NCBI GenBank assembly: GCA_050789445.1
Contig: JAILXR010000001.1
Coordinates: 1,302,001-1,366,000, forward strand
Length of the DNA: 64,000 nt
Source: JAWSVE01 sp050789445
Lineage (GTDB): Bacteria > Pseudomonadota > Gammaproteobacteria > Pseudomonadales > Cellvibrionaceae
Direction: 5' to 3'
A program made the position numbers and the translations under genes. Below, in pieces: positions 54,583 to 64,000 of the stretch (its first letter is position 1; every line of letters begins with the position of its first letter). A model generated the notes under the pieces. The model was not told the DNA's origin, did not search any database, and worked only from the letters and a program-made list of their open reading frames with translations.

Positions 54583-55191
54583 ATGATTAAGCTAACCGAG
54601 CGACAACAAGAAGTGCTGAGTTTAATCCGTAGCTATATCCATGATACTGGCTACCCACCGACGCGAGCAGAGATAGCACAAGAACTAGGTTTTCGATCTG
54701 CGAATGCGGCAGAAGAGCACTTAAGAGCACTGGCACGCAAAGGAGCTATAGAAATGGTTCCTGGAGCATCACGAGGAATTCGTATTCCTGACGATGAAGA
54801 ATTGGGTATTCCTGTCGTAGGGCAGGTTGCTGCAGGTAATCCCATTTTAGCAGAACAGAATATTGAAGATTATTGTGATATCTCTCCAAACTTCTTCTCT
54901 CCTCAAGCCGATTACCTGCTGAGAGTTAAAGGTTACAGTATGCAGGATGCCGGTATATTAGATGGCGATTTATTAGCAGTTCACAGAACAGACCAAGTTC
55001 GTAATGGACAGATTGTGGTCGCTAGAATTGGAGAAGAAGTGACTGTAAAACGCTTTCGAAGAGAGCGAAACAAACAGGAAGTTGAACTGGTGCCCGAAAA
55101 CCCAGATTTCAATGTAATAACAGTAAATTTAAAGGATGATGATTTTTCGATTGAAGGATTGAGCGTTGGCATTATTAGACGCGAAGACTGA
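54583..55191 (+). CDS. lexA: LexA repressor
   Basis: 202 residues. Winged-helix DNA-binding domain (LTERQQEVLSLIRSYI...PPTRAEIAQELGFRSANA), then the self-cleavage protease domain. The cleavage site is A84-G85 (VAAGNP) and the catalytic pair is S119 (GYSMQDAG) and K156 (EVTVKRF), numbered as in E. coli. It represses SOS genes and cleaves itself on RecA filaments. Two SOS boxes lie upstream. sulA follows in the same orientation. Confidence 0.98.
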   Translation: MIKLTERQQEVLSLIRSYIHDTGYPPTRAEIAQELGFRSANAAEEHLRALARKGAIEMVPGASRGIRIPDDEELGIPVVGQVAAGNPILAEQNIEDYCDISPNFFSPQADYLLRVKGYSMQDAGILDGDLLAVHRTDQVRNGQIVVARIGEEVTVKRFRRERNKQEVELVPENPDFNVITVNLKDDDFSIEGLSVGIIRRED

Positions 55192-55248
55192 TCACGACAA
55201 CTGTTTAAACAATTTTTGATTACGCACTTTACCACGAGATGTATCATC

Positions 55249-55794
55249 ATGATTACTGCTGAGCTTTCTTCAACACCATCGACAGCCATGACCCACATTC
55301 CACCATCCCAACACTCCGCTGTTAATGATTTCTTTACTTCTGACTCTCCAACTAATAACCACCCTTATCAAAGTCCCTCTCCAGCATTAAAGAGCGGTGT
55401 AACGGTGATGAACTTTTCAGAAGACAGCTTTAATAACTCCCAAAATTCTCGTTTGATTTTAAATTCACTCCTCAGTTTCGCATCAAATTCTGATGATCAA
55501 CGATGGGCAACGTTTATTACTACCGATCCATCAGAATATCTTCGTCTACATCAACTTAAATTGAATTCAAAAAAATTTCGTATCGTTTACCTGAAAAACA
55601 AAAGTGATTTACTATGGGTAACTTGGGATGCGCTTGCTGCTGGAAATAGCCATACCGTTATTATTCAAGGCTGTCTCGATAAAGATACAATGAATGGTAA
55701 TGCACAGGAGAATCTCAACAAAGCAGCGAATCTTGGTAATACAGCGGGGATTTTTTTGAATAGCCTTCCAACCTCTATACCGATGACAGGTTAA
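55249..55794 (+). CDS. sulA: SulA-like cell division inhibitor
   Basis: The ATG at 55249 gives 181 residues (frame opens at 55216). The central part (NSRLILNSLLSFASNSDDQRWATFITTDPSEYLRL...) matches SulA, which binds FtsZ during SOS response and blocks septation. The N-terminal 60 residues are low-complexity, Ser/Pro/His-rich, as in many non-enteric SulA. No separate SOS box is evident between lexA and sulA, so it is probably read from the lexA promoter, as known in Pseudomonas. Confidence 0.8.
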   Translation: MITAELSSTPSTAMTHIPPSQHSAVNDFFTSDSPTNNHPYQSPSPALKSGVTVMNFSEDSFNNSQNSRLILNSLLSFASNSDDQRWATFITTDPSEYLRLHQLKLNSKKFRIVYLKNKSDLLWVTWDALAAGNSHTVIIQGCLDKDTMNGNAQENLNKAANLGNTAGIFLNSLPTSIPMTG

Positions 55795-55836
55795 TTATCG
55801 TGCAAACAACTTATCCACTTAAATATTCGCCATAAT

Positions 55837-56271
55837 TTAATGCACCAGATGAGAAACCATTTCTTCTTCTAATTCTTCTGAACTTTTATTATTTTTATCC
55901 GCATTTTGATTACTAAACTTGCCTGCCTGTTTCTTCTCAATTATCTTATCATTTTTTTGAATAGATTCTTTTGATGTTTTCGTTAATGCTTCCACATCAG
56001 AATCAGCACCTATTTTGCCAATCCTTTCTAAATTAGCATCAGAGTTTTCAATTTCAGCAACTATCTTTGCTCTTTCTTCTGCTAGCTTTGCAACAAACTC
56101 CAACCCAGATTCCACCATCACTTTTGCTAAATCTATTTTGGCATCCTGCAAAACGTTTTTTAATTCATCTGAAAACTTCATTACTATTAATGACTCACCA
56201 TTCTCTAAGTCATCATTTTGCAGAGCTATATCTCCATTAGATAGTTCAACTATTTCATATAACTTAGACAT
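55837..56271 (-). CDS. Conserved-looking hypothetical, Glu/Lys-rich
   Basis: 144 residues, soluble, no signal. The first 50 residues (LYEIVELSNGDIALQNDD) form a compact beta element; then a helical stretch rich in Glu/Lys/Ala (VAKLAEERAKIVAEIENS). The C-terminal 30 residues are low-complexity (KKQAGKFSNQNADKNN). I do not recognise a family. It lies between sulA and a DUF6586-type gene, pointing the other way from lexA-sulA. Confidence 0.65.
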   Translation of the reverse strand: MSKLYEIVELSNGDIALQNDDLENGESLIVMKFSDELKNVLQDAKIDLAKVMVESGLEFVAKLAEERAKIVAEIENSDANLERIGKIGADSDVEALTKTSKESIQKNDKIIEKKQAGKFSNQNADKNNKSSEELEEEMVSHLVH

Positions 56272-56519
56272 ATCAGCCTCTGCATTTTTATAAATAAGGT
56301 TGTTTTTAATGTTAGTATTTTATCAATAGATAAATAAATTAAAATTTAGTGCTCGCATTTTATCATCTATAAGTAATCAAATAATAGGAACTAATAGCGA
56401 AACTGTAGTATCGAAGTAAAAAGCAAAGAGAATTCACAAAAAAGTACGACTAAAAAAATTACAAAACTGGATAGGTTAAAAAATCGGAAAAGCAATAAAA
56501 CAAGCACTACCGCTTTTAA

Positions 56520-57086
56520 TCAATACTCTTCAAGATTAGCTCGATGCCTATCAATAAGAGAATGCGCTTCGTGAATAAAGTCCTCAACAAAGACTTGTGG
56601 TCGCTCTTCTTTATCTGAAGAAATATTAACAATACTAATCATATTATTAGTGTGGTCATTAGATTCTTCATGAACTAATGATACAAATGAAGTGGCAAGT
56701 GCAACAGGATTTTCCACATAGTAGATTAAGCGTTGTAACCAAGAATCATTCTTTACTAGCAAAGTCTGCATTTCTTGAAACTCCCTCACTGAAGGAAAAA
56801 TATTACTCGCAAACTTTAAAAAAGAATTAAAGTTATCCGCACTCAACACAACATCATGATGCACTGCAAATTCTTTCGCATTATTACTATCAGCAATTTC
56901 TGCCAAAAAATAAATAAGCGCTTTATTGAGTTCTAATACAGCCCCGTCAAAATAGGCATGTATTTTTAAACGAAAGTCGATAGACGGCTCACTTTCAAGC
57001 AGCAATGCTTTTCCTGTATCTAATTGAATTTTTGCAAAAGCCAGTTTTTGATTGACTATCATCGAATATCTGAAAGATTCTGGCAT
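56520..57086 (-). CDS. DUF6586-type hypothetical protein
   Basis: 188 residues, predicted soluble and helical, lacking a signal. The opening SFRYSMIVNQKLAFAKIQLDTGKALL resembles the DUF6586 family often found between sulA and topA in Pseudomonas relatives. The function is unknown. No catalytic motif is evident. Assignment is from layout and general resemblance, so modest. Confidence 0.65.
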   Translation of the reverse strand: MPESFRYSMIVNQKLAFAKIQLDTGKALLLESEPSIDFRLKIHAYFDGAVLELNKALIYFLAEIADSNNAKEFAVHHDVVLSADNFNSFLKFASNIFPSVREFQEMQTLLVKNDSWLQRLIYYVENPVALATSFVSLVHEESNDHTNNMISIVNISSDKEERPQVFVEDFIHEAHSLIDRHRANLEEY

Positions 57087-57174
57087 ATGAATATAAACCT
57101 AATATTTTTTGTCATCATAGCCTTAAAGCATCAACAACGACACGTGAAATACTTAAACAATTGTAAAAAATAAC

Positions 57175-57203
57175 AAAAAATGCCATCAAATATTATGATG
57201 GCA
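57175..57203 (-). terminator. Rho-independent terminator of topA
   Basis: TGCCATCA (57181-57188) and TGATGGCA (57196-57203) pair; on the minus strand six Ts follow (57180 down to 57175). Lies 35 bases after the topA stop. Confidence 0.85.
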
Positions 57204-57237
57204 TTTCATTTTCTTACTACAAGTTATCAAACACCCA

Positions 57238-59973
57238 TCATTTTTTGGCAGGTGCTTTTTTCGCCGCTGTCTTTTTCTTGGTGGTTTTTTTGGTTGCAGT
57301 CTTTTTTGCCGTGGCTTTTTTAACCGCTGCTTTCTTCTTGCTAGGTGCTACACCACTAGACACCCACTTACCGCCTTCATAAAAAGCCTTCCAACCAGAA
57401 GCTTTTCCTTCTATCTCCGTCTGGACATACTGTTCTTTTGTTTTGCGGCTAAACCGGATAACAGTTTTGTTCCCATCTGGATCTTCAGTTGGTGCAGAAA
57501 ACAAAAAAGTATACTTTGGATCAATTTCATCTTTGTGTGGTAAAATTTCTTCAACCAATGGAGCCCGAGTTTCTCTATTTTTAGGAAACTGACTAGCCGC
57601 CAAAAATAACCCTGAAGCCCCATCTCGCAATATGTAAGTGTCATCGACTTTTAAACACTCCAATTCCGGCATAGGTACTGGATCCATTTTAGGTGGAGCC
57701 GCTTCCCCGTTGCGCAATAATTTACGAGTGTTTTTACACTCCTCATTCGTGCAACCAAAATATTTCCCGAAACGACCTGTTTTTAGTTGCATGTCATTGC
57801 CACATTTATCACATTCTATAAGAGGCCCTTCATAGCCTTTAATTTTAAATGCGCCCGCTTCAATTTCGTAACCACTACAATCGGGGTTGTTTCCGCAAAT
57901 ATGTAACTTGCGTTTTTCATCGAGTAGGTAACCATCCATTGCAGTATTACAAATTTTACAGCGATGTCGTTCTCTTAATTGTTTTGATTCCGCTTCGTCA
58001 TCTTCATCGACGTTGACTGCTTCATCTCCAGAAACTAAATTCATCGTATGCTTACAGCGCTCTTTCGGTGGAAGGCTATAACCAGAACAACCGAGAAACA
58101 CACCTGTACTTCCCGTTCGAATTTGCATGTGACGACCACATTTTTCACATTCGATATCAGTTTCTGTTGGATTATTGTGACGCATTCCCGAATCAGCATC
58201 TTGCGCTTTTTTTAATTTCTCGGTGAAATCTTTATAAAATTCATCGAGCAACGTGTGCCATTTTTTCCCACCCTCAGCAACACGGTCTAGCTCTTCTTCC
58301 ATTTTCGCGGTAAAACTGTAATCCATTAAATCTTGGAAACTTTCAACAAGACGTTCGGTAACAATATCTCCCATCTTTTCAGCATAAAACCGCCTGTTTT
58401 CTACTCGAACATAACCACGGTCTTGAATAGTAGAAATAATAGATGCATAAGTTGAAGGACGACCAATGCCGCGTTTTTCTAATTCTTTTACCAAACTCGC
58501 CTCAGAAAAACGAGCGGTTGGTTTTGTGAAATGCTGATTAGGCTCAAGTTTTTTCAGCGATAAGGTTTCGCCGACTTTAATATCGGGTAATACGACATCT
58601 TCATCTTTTTTCGAAACCGTTGGCATTATTTTCATAAAACCATCGAAGCGCATAATGCGGCCCCGAGTTCTCAATTCGAAATCATTCGCTGCGACTGTAA
58701 TTGAGGTACTTGTAAATTCAGCGGGTGTCATTTGACAAGCAACAAACTGCTGCCAAATTAGTGCGTACAATCTTTCTGCATCTCTTTCCATACCAGAAAG
58801 TTGTGTAGGGGAAACGCTAACGTTTGAAGGACGAATTGCCTCATGCGCTTCTTGCGCGCCTTCTTTACTGCTGTAGTTATTGGCTGATTCGGGTAAATAT
58901 TTTTTACCAAAATTTTCTTGAATATAGTCTCGGCAATTTTCAACGGCCTCTTTACTGAGATTAGTTGAATCAGTTCGCATGTAGGTAATGTAACCCGCTT
59001 CATACAAACGCTGTGCGAGTACCATGGTTTTCTTGACGCCAAAACTAAGTCTCGTGCTCGCCGCCTGCTGCAATGTTGACGTGATATAAGGTGCTGTTGG
59101 CTTTGACTTTGTAGGCTTATCTTCTCGAGTGGCAACTTGGTACGTTGCCTTTTCTAACTTAGCGACAGCTGCTGACGCTTCTTTTTCGTTGACAGGCTTA
59201 AACGCTTTTCCGTTTTCTTTTTTTACTTCAAAACGAATATTTGAACCGGTTTTTTCTTCAAGATCAGCAAATACATCCCAATATTCTTCTGGAATAAACG
59301 CTCGTATTTCTTGCTCGCGTTCTACGACTAATCGAACAGCAACGGATTGAACTCGCCCTGCCGACAATCCTCGCGCTACCTTTTCCCACAGCAATGGAGA
59401 CACCATGTAACCAACAACTCGGTCCAGAAAACGCCTTGCTTGCTGAGCGTCTACTCTATTTTGATCTAGTGGACCAGGACTTTTAAATGCATCTTGAATA
59501 GCTGTTTTTGTAATTTCGTTAAACACTACGCGACGATATCGCTCGTCATTACCGCCAATTGCTTCACGTAAATGCCATGCGATGGCTTCTCCTTCTCTAT
59601 CCAAATCCGTTGCGAGAAAGATTTGATCTGCATCTTCAGCAAGTTCTCGTAATTCTTTAACGACCTTTTCTTTTCCAGGAAGAATTTCGTAATGAGCTGC
59701 CCATTTATTATCGGGGTCAATGCCCATTCGGTTTATGAGTTGGGCTTTTGCTTTTTTAAGTTTGTGTTTTACTTTTGCTGCCGGTGATAGTTTCCTAGTG
59801 ATGGCAGCTTGCTTCGCCCGCTCTTTCGCATCCACTGGTTTTTTATTGCCACCACTAGTGGGCAAGTCTCGAATATGGCCAACACTCGACTTCACAATAA
59901 AGTCTTTTCCCAAATAACGATTGATCGTTTTGGCTTTTGCGGGTGATTCTACGATAACTAACGATTTTCCCAT
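57238..59973 (-). CDS. topA: DNA topoisomerase I
   Basis: Relaxes negative supercoils. 911 residues. TOPRIM domain starts VIVESPAKAKTINRYLG; the catalytic Tyr sits in AGYITYMRTDSTNLS. Three Cys-rich zinc ribbons follow (CEKCGRHMQ..., CKICNTAMD..., CDKCGNDMQL...). The C-terminus carries a lysine/alanine/threonine-rich tail of about 35 residues (KKKAAVKKATAKK and on), seen in many pseudomonad and marine TopA. The start MGKSLVIVESPAKAK is canonical. Confidence 0.98.
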   Translation of the reverse strand: MGKSLVIVESPAKAKTINRYLGKDFIVKSSVGHIRDLPTSGGNKKPVDAKERAKQAAITRKLSPAAKVKHKLKKAKAQLINRMGIDPDNKWAAHYEILPGKEKVVKELRELAEDADQIFLATDLDREGEAIAWHLREAIGGNDERYRRVVFNEITKTAIQDAFKSPGPLDQNRVDAQQARRFLDRVVGYMVSPLLWEKVARGLSAGRVQSVAVRLVVEREQEIRAFIPEEYWDVFADLEEKTGSNIRFEVKKENGKAFKPVNEKEASAAVAKLEKATYQVATREDKPTKSKPTAPYITSTLQQAASTRLSFGVKKTMVLAQRLYEAGYITYMRTDSTNLSKEAVENCRDYIQENFGKKYLPESANNYSSKEGAQEAHEAIRPSNVSVSPTQLSGMERDAERLYALIWQQFVACQMTPAEFTSTSITVAANDFELRTRGRIMRFDGFMKIMPTVSKKDEDVVLPDIKVGETLSLKKLEPNQHFTKPTARFSEASLVKELEKRGIGRPSTYASIISTIQDRGYVRVENRRFYAEKMGDIVTERLVESFQDLMDYSFTAKMEEELDRVAEGGKKWHTLLDEFYKDFTEKLKKAQDADSGMRHNNPTETDIECEKCGRHMQIRTGSTGVFLGCSGYSLPPKERCKHTMNLVSGDEAVNVDEDDEAESKQLRERHRCKICNTAMDGYLLDEKRKLHICGNNPDCSGYEIEAGAFKIKGYEGPLIECDKCGNDMQLKTGRFGKYFGCTNEECKNTRKLLRNGEAAPPKMDPVPMPELECLKVDDTYILRDGASGLFLAASQFPKNRETRAPLVEEILPHKDEIDPKYTFLFSAPTEDPDGNKTVIRFSRKTKEQYVQTEIEGKASGWKAFYEGGKWVSSGVAPSKKKAAVKKATAKKTATKKTTKKKTAAKKAPAKK

Positions 59974-60490
59974 GCCGTCCTTCTTTCTTCTTTTATATAG
60001 TTATTTAGTTTTTATTACACACTCAAACAAATCAAATTGTCGCTAGTCAATGTGACCAGCTCAGGAGCCTAAAAGCCCGAAAGCACCAAAAAGATCAAAA
60101 AACACTCAGACACGTCGTTTTTTATACATTTCAGGCAAAAGCAGTCAAATTTCTCTTTCTGGGAGGGCATATATATAGACTGAATTTTTTGCGGTCAAGT
60201 TAAATTCTACAACTTGAAAGGCTAGTTCACATAAATGATGATGCAAGCGACGCCTAATTTAGGGGTATTCTCTCCTTCACTGACAAGCTATCTAAAGAGC
60301 TTCAATAGCAGCCTAACTCATTGATATTGTTAGCTATTATATAAAAATATATTGACACCATAAAAGTTTCACAATTAGTAATGAGTTTTTAAAAGTAAGC
60401 ATATTGAAAATATTTATATTATGAAGCTGAGAAATATGTGGATTACCAATTTAATTTGCCAAAATAGAAGCTCAATTCGATGATACGCTC
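59974..60490. other. Gene-free stretch upstream of topA
   Basis: 517 bases with the topA promoter and the 3' side of the next minus-strand gene. No structure beyond AT-rich runs noted. Confidence 0.5.
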
Positions 60491-61021
60491 CTAGCTCCCC
60501 AAACAAGTCTCTTTAAACTTTTTAAGTAATAAGGCTAGCTCATCAACGCGTTCTACTTTTCCTTTTTCTAGCCAACCAAGAGCTAAACCCTGCCCTGAAC
60601 ACTCACAGGCGATAACGTCATCAGGCAAAGAGGCGATGAACTCTTTTAAGCTTGAATGGATTTTTTCATCTGCTTTTTTACTGGTTCCCCAATCCCAAAT
60701 ACCCATAAAGTGAGTACCATGCTCATAGGTGCCTTTTGCAAGACACCAACTTTCATGAGCTAGCTCTTTTGCAAAAGCTTTCTCTAAATCATTTGTCAGA
60801 TCCCAAGCGATCCCATAAAACGGTAACCCATCTTTGACACTCAAAATCTCTTGCGATATACCAATACTTTTTAGTGAAACTAGCTTAACGCGCAATCCTA
60901 ATTGCGCCGCTTTCAGTCGATAACCAGCTACTTGTTTTTGACGTGGGCTTGGACGTATCCAGATAATAGGCCCTGCACCTAAAGCTATGACGGCAACAAG
61001 AATGCCAATAAATACCCACAT
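60491..61021 (-). CDS. Hypothetical membrane-anchored protein
   Basis: The ATG at 61021 is preferred (AAGGG upstream): the result is 176 residues with one N-terminal membrane helix (MWVFIGILVAVIALGAGPIIW) and then a soluble domain (RQKQVAGYRLKAAQLGLRVKLVSL...). The frame extends to 61084, adding 21 residues. The repeated hydrophobic pattern at the end (FIASLPDDVIACECSGQGLALGW) suggests a folded cytosolic domain. No family recognised; it is isolated between topA and usp. Confidence 0.65.
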   Translation of the reverse strand: MWVFIGILVAVIALGAGPIIWIRPSPRQKQVAGYRLKAAQLGLRVKLVSLKSIGISQEILSVKDGLPFYGIAWDLTNDLEKAFAKELAHESWCLAKGTYEHGTHFMGIWDWGTSKKADEKIHSSLKEFIASLPDDVIACECSGQGLALGWLEKGKVERVDELALLLKKFKETCLGS

Positions 61022-61288
61022 AAGATTTGCCCTTGCATTAAAGAGATGAAAAAAGAATTGCTTGTCAAAGGCTAGATTAGACACTTAACCCAAGCTTAAA
61101 CCAATCATTATGTGACTATTGACAGGTTTCGATGAAAAATAAGGCGCCATGTAAACTTAACCGAGATCAAAGAAACAAGAATTTTTAATTATTGATAGGG
61201 ATAGATGCAGGTTTCCGCTAGGTCTGTATGAACAAGTATGTTAAAAAAGAACTGAGCCACAATAACTATCATACCTAGGAGTGTTTCA

Positions 61289-61723
61289 ATGTCACTGTAC
61301 AAACATATTCTTGTTGCACTAGATCTAACAGAAGAATCTAATCAAATTCTAGACAAAGCCATTGGGCTTGCAGATGGCTGTAAGATCTCTTTAGTTCATG
61401 TCATCGAACCATTAGCTTATGCCTATGGTGGCGACATTCCTATGGATTTAACAGAAGTTCAAGGCCAGCTTCAACAGCAAGCTTCCAGCCAATTAGCAAA
61501 GCTCGCTAGCTCTAATAACATTCCTCCAGAGCAACAATATGTTTTGATCGGACAGCCAGCAGGGGAAATCCACAGATTAGCCGGAGAAAAAGAAACTGAT
61601 TTAATTATTGTGGGCAGTCATGGCCGCAGAGGTCTTAGCCTCTTACTTGGCTCTACAGCGAACGGAGTGCTTCACGGTGCCGAAAGAGATGTATTAGCTG
61701 TTCGGGTCCATGTGAACAAATAA
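61289..61723 (+). CDS. Universal stress protein A family
   Basis: 144 residues. Single Usp domain: YKHILVALDLTEES at the first strand, an alpha/beta core, and the ATP-binding motif GSHGRRGLSLLLGSTA with the G-x2-G-x9-GS spacing. Cytosolic stress-linked nucleotide-binding protein. RBS AGGAGTG lies just before the ATG. A terminator follows 27 bases after the stop. Confidence 0.95.
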   Translation: MSLYKHILVALDLTEESNQILDKAIGLADGCKISLVHVIEPLAYAYGGDIPMDLTEVQGQLQQQASSQLAKLASSNNIPPEQQYVLIGQPAGEIHRLAGEKETDLIIVGSHGRRGLSLLLGSTANGVLHGAERDVLAVRVHVNK

Positions 61724-61750
61724 TTCAAAGATCTAACCTTAATGTTAAAA

Positions 61751-61792
61751 AGCAGTAAGTGACTAGTTTTCGCACTTACTGCGTTTCTTTTT
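61751..61792 (+). terminator. Rho-independent terminator of usp
   Basis: GCAGTAAGTG (61751-61760) and CACTTACTGC (61772-61781) are perfect arms, followed by GTTTCTTTTTTT. Confidence 0.88.
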
Positions 61793-62248
61793 TTATCAAT
61801 GTTACCTCAATTTATGTTAATAATTTTTTACCCGCGTATCGCTCTGCCCTAAAAAGAATAAGTGACGACTTTTGTTTGTTACGTTATTTCACACTTCTCC
61901 TGAGCCCTTTTGCTTTTAAATCATTACATCCTTTTCCGACTAGTTTTGTGTGTAAAGTGCCTTTTTAATTGCACCATTTTTGTTCAAATTTACCATCACG
62001 GTAGAGATTTGTCCTTTAGCCAGTATTTAAAACCGGTTATCTAAATTTGAAAAATAATCGAGAAATCCATCACAATAAAATGGTAGTCTTTGTACAATGT
62101 TGACTGGACAATTAGTGTTCGAACGACATTTCCTAAACTCAGCTACACTTCATATAGATGCTTAAGTGTAACAAATGTTGGCGACGGATAGGTTTTACAT
62201 AAAAACCGCTTTTTACACTCACAAGATAACAGAAAGGTATAAGTAAGA
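61793..62248. other. Gene-free stretch upstream of slt
   Basis: 456 bases between the usp terminator and the slt start. The plus-strand open frame ending at 61968 begins inside the terminator and lacks family features. The promoter of slt should be near 62100-62200; no sure boxes assigned. Confidence 0.5.
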
Positions 62249-64000
62249 ATGTCACTTAAAATGCTTCACGGTCGAATCATTCAAACATTCCGAAACGCTA
62301 TAATTACAGCTTGCGCTTTGTTGCTTATCGCCCATTCTGCTTTCTCTCAAAACTCTTCGGCGCAAAATACTTCCCTAAATAATAATGGCAGCGACTTAGA
62401 TGCCATAACAGACACTAAAAATAGTGCTGTTTTAATTTCAAAGCTTCCTGATAGCTCGTTAAAAGCTCAGCGTATTGAGTACACAAAAGCGATGGAAGCT
62501 CTTAATAATGGTAGAAAAAAAGATTTCAAAAAATCATTAGCCAAGTTAGATAATTATCCACTGAAACCTTATGCTGAGTATTCAGAATTAAAAAGACGGT
62601 TATCATCATTTCCATATCAAGAAATAGATAAATTTCTCGACGCAAATAAAAATTCTGCTCTTGGAGATCAACTTACTAAAAATTGGTTATTTAAATTAGC
62701 CGCGAGCAAACATTGGCACGACTATCAAACTTATTATGAAAGTACCACTGCCGGAAAAAGTAGTGCTGAACTAAGTTGTTATTATTTACGCTCTAAAGTT
62801 AACACCGGTGATAAATCTGTTTTAGAAAAAGTAGAACCATTATGGAATGTCGGTAGATCACAACCAAATGCCTGCGATCCAATTTTTAAGCTATGGATTT
62901 CTGAAGGTCATCTAACCCCCAAAATAGCTTGGGAAAGATTCAGTAAAGCTATCTCTTCTAAAAATCGCTCATTAGCACAATATGTTGCAAAAAAAATGCC
63001 TCAAGAGATGCAGCAATTAGCGGCTCTTTATTTAGAGGTTGACAGCAAGCCAGCATATTTAAAAAACTACCGTCGATTTAACCAGCAATCACCAGAAATG
63101 CATGAAATTATTCTGCACGGTATTAAACGCTATGCTCGTCGATCACCAGAGAAAGCGCTCGTTCATTGGGAACGTTACAACGCCAGCCATTATTTGCCAG
63201 CTGAAGAAAGAGATAACACACGAGAATACTTAATTACACAACTGGCAAAAAAAGGACATTTAGATCAAGCTGAAAAGCTACTCGCTAAAACAAGTAAAGT
63301 CGCCAACAAAGAACTCACCGACTGGTTAGCGCGTGACGCTTTAAAAAGCCAAGACTGGAAACGCCTCTACAATACACTGTCACTATTCAGTCAAGAAGAG
63401 CAAGACTCACAACGATGGTTGTATTGGCGCGCACGGGCAATGGAAGAGCTGGGCATTAGTGATCCAAATTACCCAAATCCAGAAATAATTTATGCAAGTC
63501 TAGCGTTAACTCGCAGTTTTTATGGCTTCATGTCTGCTGACAAATTGGGGAGAGAATACACGCTGGTAGATCGTCCCGTCACATCTTCTAATGCACTTTT
63601 TTTAAAAGTTGCCAACCAACCTAGTATGTTACGAGCACGAGAATTATTAGTGCTCGGTAGTTTACGAAATGCTCGGCGTGAATGGTGGTATGCAACCCGC
63701 AATTTAGAAAAAGCCGAATTAATAGCTGCCGGACAATTAGCAGAGCAATGGGGCTGGCACAAAAAAAGTATTCAATCGCTTATCCAAGCCCGTCACTGGG
63801 ATGGTTTGCAACTTCGCTTTCCACTTGCCTATGAAGAAGAAGTTCGATTCGCCGCGAAAAAAACCAAAATTGATCCGACATTGTTATTTGCAATTGCACG
63901 ACAAGAAAGCGCATTTGCCGCTGATGCTCGATCTCCAGCGGGTGCAATGGGACTCATGCAATTAATGCCGGCGACCGCAAAACAAACTGCAAGAAAAATC
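62249..64000 (+). CDS. slt: Soluble lytic murein transglycosylase Slt (5' part)
   Basis: Open from the ATG at 62249 to the end of the window, at least 584 residues. A signal peptide (CALLLIAHSAFSQ) leads to the superhelical U-domain (repeated helices, about residues 60-470) and then the catalytic domain. The catalytic Glu is in ARQESAFAADARSPAGA, followed by MGLMQLMPATAKQTARKI, after which the window ends. Slt cleaves peptidoglycan glycan strands with formation of 1,6-anhydro ends in the periplasm. AAAGG lies about a dozen bases upstream of the start. Confidence 0.95.
   Translation, partial: MSLKMLHGRIIQTFRNAIITACALLLIAHSAFSQNSSAQNTSLNNNGSDLDAITDTKNSAVLISKLPDSSLKAQRIEYTKAMEALNNGRKKDFKKSLAKLDNYPLKPYAEYSELKRRLSSFPYQEIDKFLDANKNSALGDQLTKNWLFKLAASKHWHDYQTYYESTTAGKSSAELSCYYLRSKVNTGDKSVLEKVEPLWNVGRSQPNACDPIFKLWISEGHLTPKIAWERFSKAISSKNRSLAQYVAKKMPQEMQQLAALYLEVDSKPAYLKNYRRFNQQSPEMHEIILHGIKRYARRSPEKALVHWERYNASHYLPAEERDNTREYLITQLAKKGHLDQAEKLLAKTSKVANKELTDWLARDALKSQDWKRLYNTLSLFSQEEQDSQRWLYWRARAMEELGISDPNYPNPEIIYASLALTRSFYGFMSADKLGREYTLVDRPVTSSNALFLKVANQPSMLRARELLVLGSLRNARREWWYATRNLEKAELIAAGQLAEQWGWHKKSIQSLIQARHWDGLQLRFPLAYEEEVRFAAKKTKIDPTLLFAIARQESAFAADARSPAGAMGLMQLMPATAKQTARKI

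Noticed and set aside
61759..61968. Plus-strand 69-residue frame after usp
   Set aside because: Begins within the usp terminator hairpin and has a random-like composition.

Overview
The window is chromosomal DNA from a free-living, probably marine gammaproteobacterium, moderately AT-rich by eye. Several gene orders match those known from Pseudomonas and its relatives: mutS(tail)-fdxA; alaS-lysC-csrA-tRNA-Ser; fimL-nudC-(small membrane protein)...sohB-acuI; nqrA-F next to a long GAPDH, mfd and csiV; and mtip-nagZ-lexA-sulA-...-topA. A sodium pump (Na+-NQR), its maturation factors and an NhaB antiporter suggest a marine member of the Pseudomonadales/Cellvibrionales group. The lineage is inferred from gene order and protein character only.

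Layout. 1-2.4 kb: end of mutS, fdxA, an LpxR-like outer-membrane protein, and tRNA-Ser(GCU), whose 3' end and terminator are duplicated as a 70-bp direct repeat around a chain of hairpins. 2.4-6.9 kb: csrA, lysC and alaS, all on the minus strand. 6.9-10.3 kb: an accessory patch with an array of short palindromes, a solitary integron-type gene cassette (core site and attC recognisable, no integrase nearby) and a gene broken by an amber codon and a one-base frameshift. 10.3-13.7 kb: a sensor kinase with a degenerate ATP-binding domain, a 44-residue membrane protein, a HIT protein, a Trm112-like protein and an M23 peptidase. 13.8-19 kb: a chaperone/usher surface-fibre locus without an obvious tip adhesin. 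19-24.9 kb: GNAT, GST-like, DUF4382 lipoprotein, the DUF3482 GTPase/DUF2868 membrane pair and msrA. 24.9-31.2 kb: a gene-free stretch with a cluster of DnaA-box-like sites, then acuI-like, sohB, a membrane protein, nudC and fimL.

31.9-44.2 kb is a sodium and redox energetics block: nhaB, sthA, nqrM, apbE, nqrFEDCBA and a long-form GAPDH. The nqr operon encodes the pump, ApbE attaches FMN to NqrB/NqrC, NqrM helps iron-site assembly, NhaB recycles sodium, and SthA and GAPDH act on the nicotinamide pools feeding the chain. 44.6-57 kb carries DNA repair and SOS genes (mfd, lexA with two SOS boxes, sulA) with csiV, a cold-shock protein, mtip, a lipoprotein, an MscS channel, nagZ and two uncharacterised genes. 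57.2-64 kb holds topA, an anchored hypothetical, a universal stress protein and the 5' part of slt, which runs off the end.

Most of the window is ordinary core genome. The best candidates for something unusual are the tRNA-Ser hairpin-chain duplication, the lone cassette at a secondary site beside a palindrome array, the sensor pseudokinase, and the DnaA-box/palindrome stretch at about 25.2 kb.
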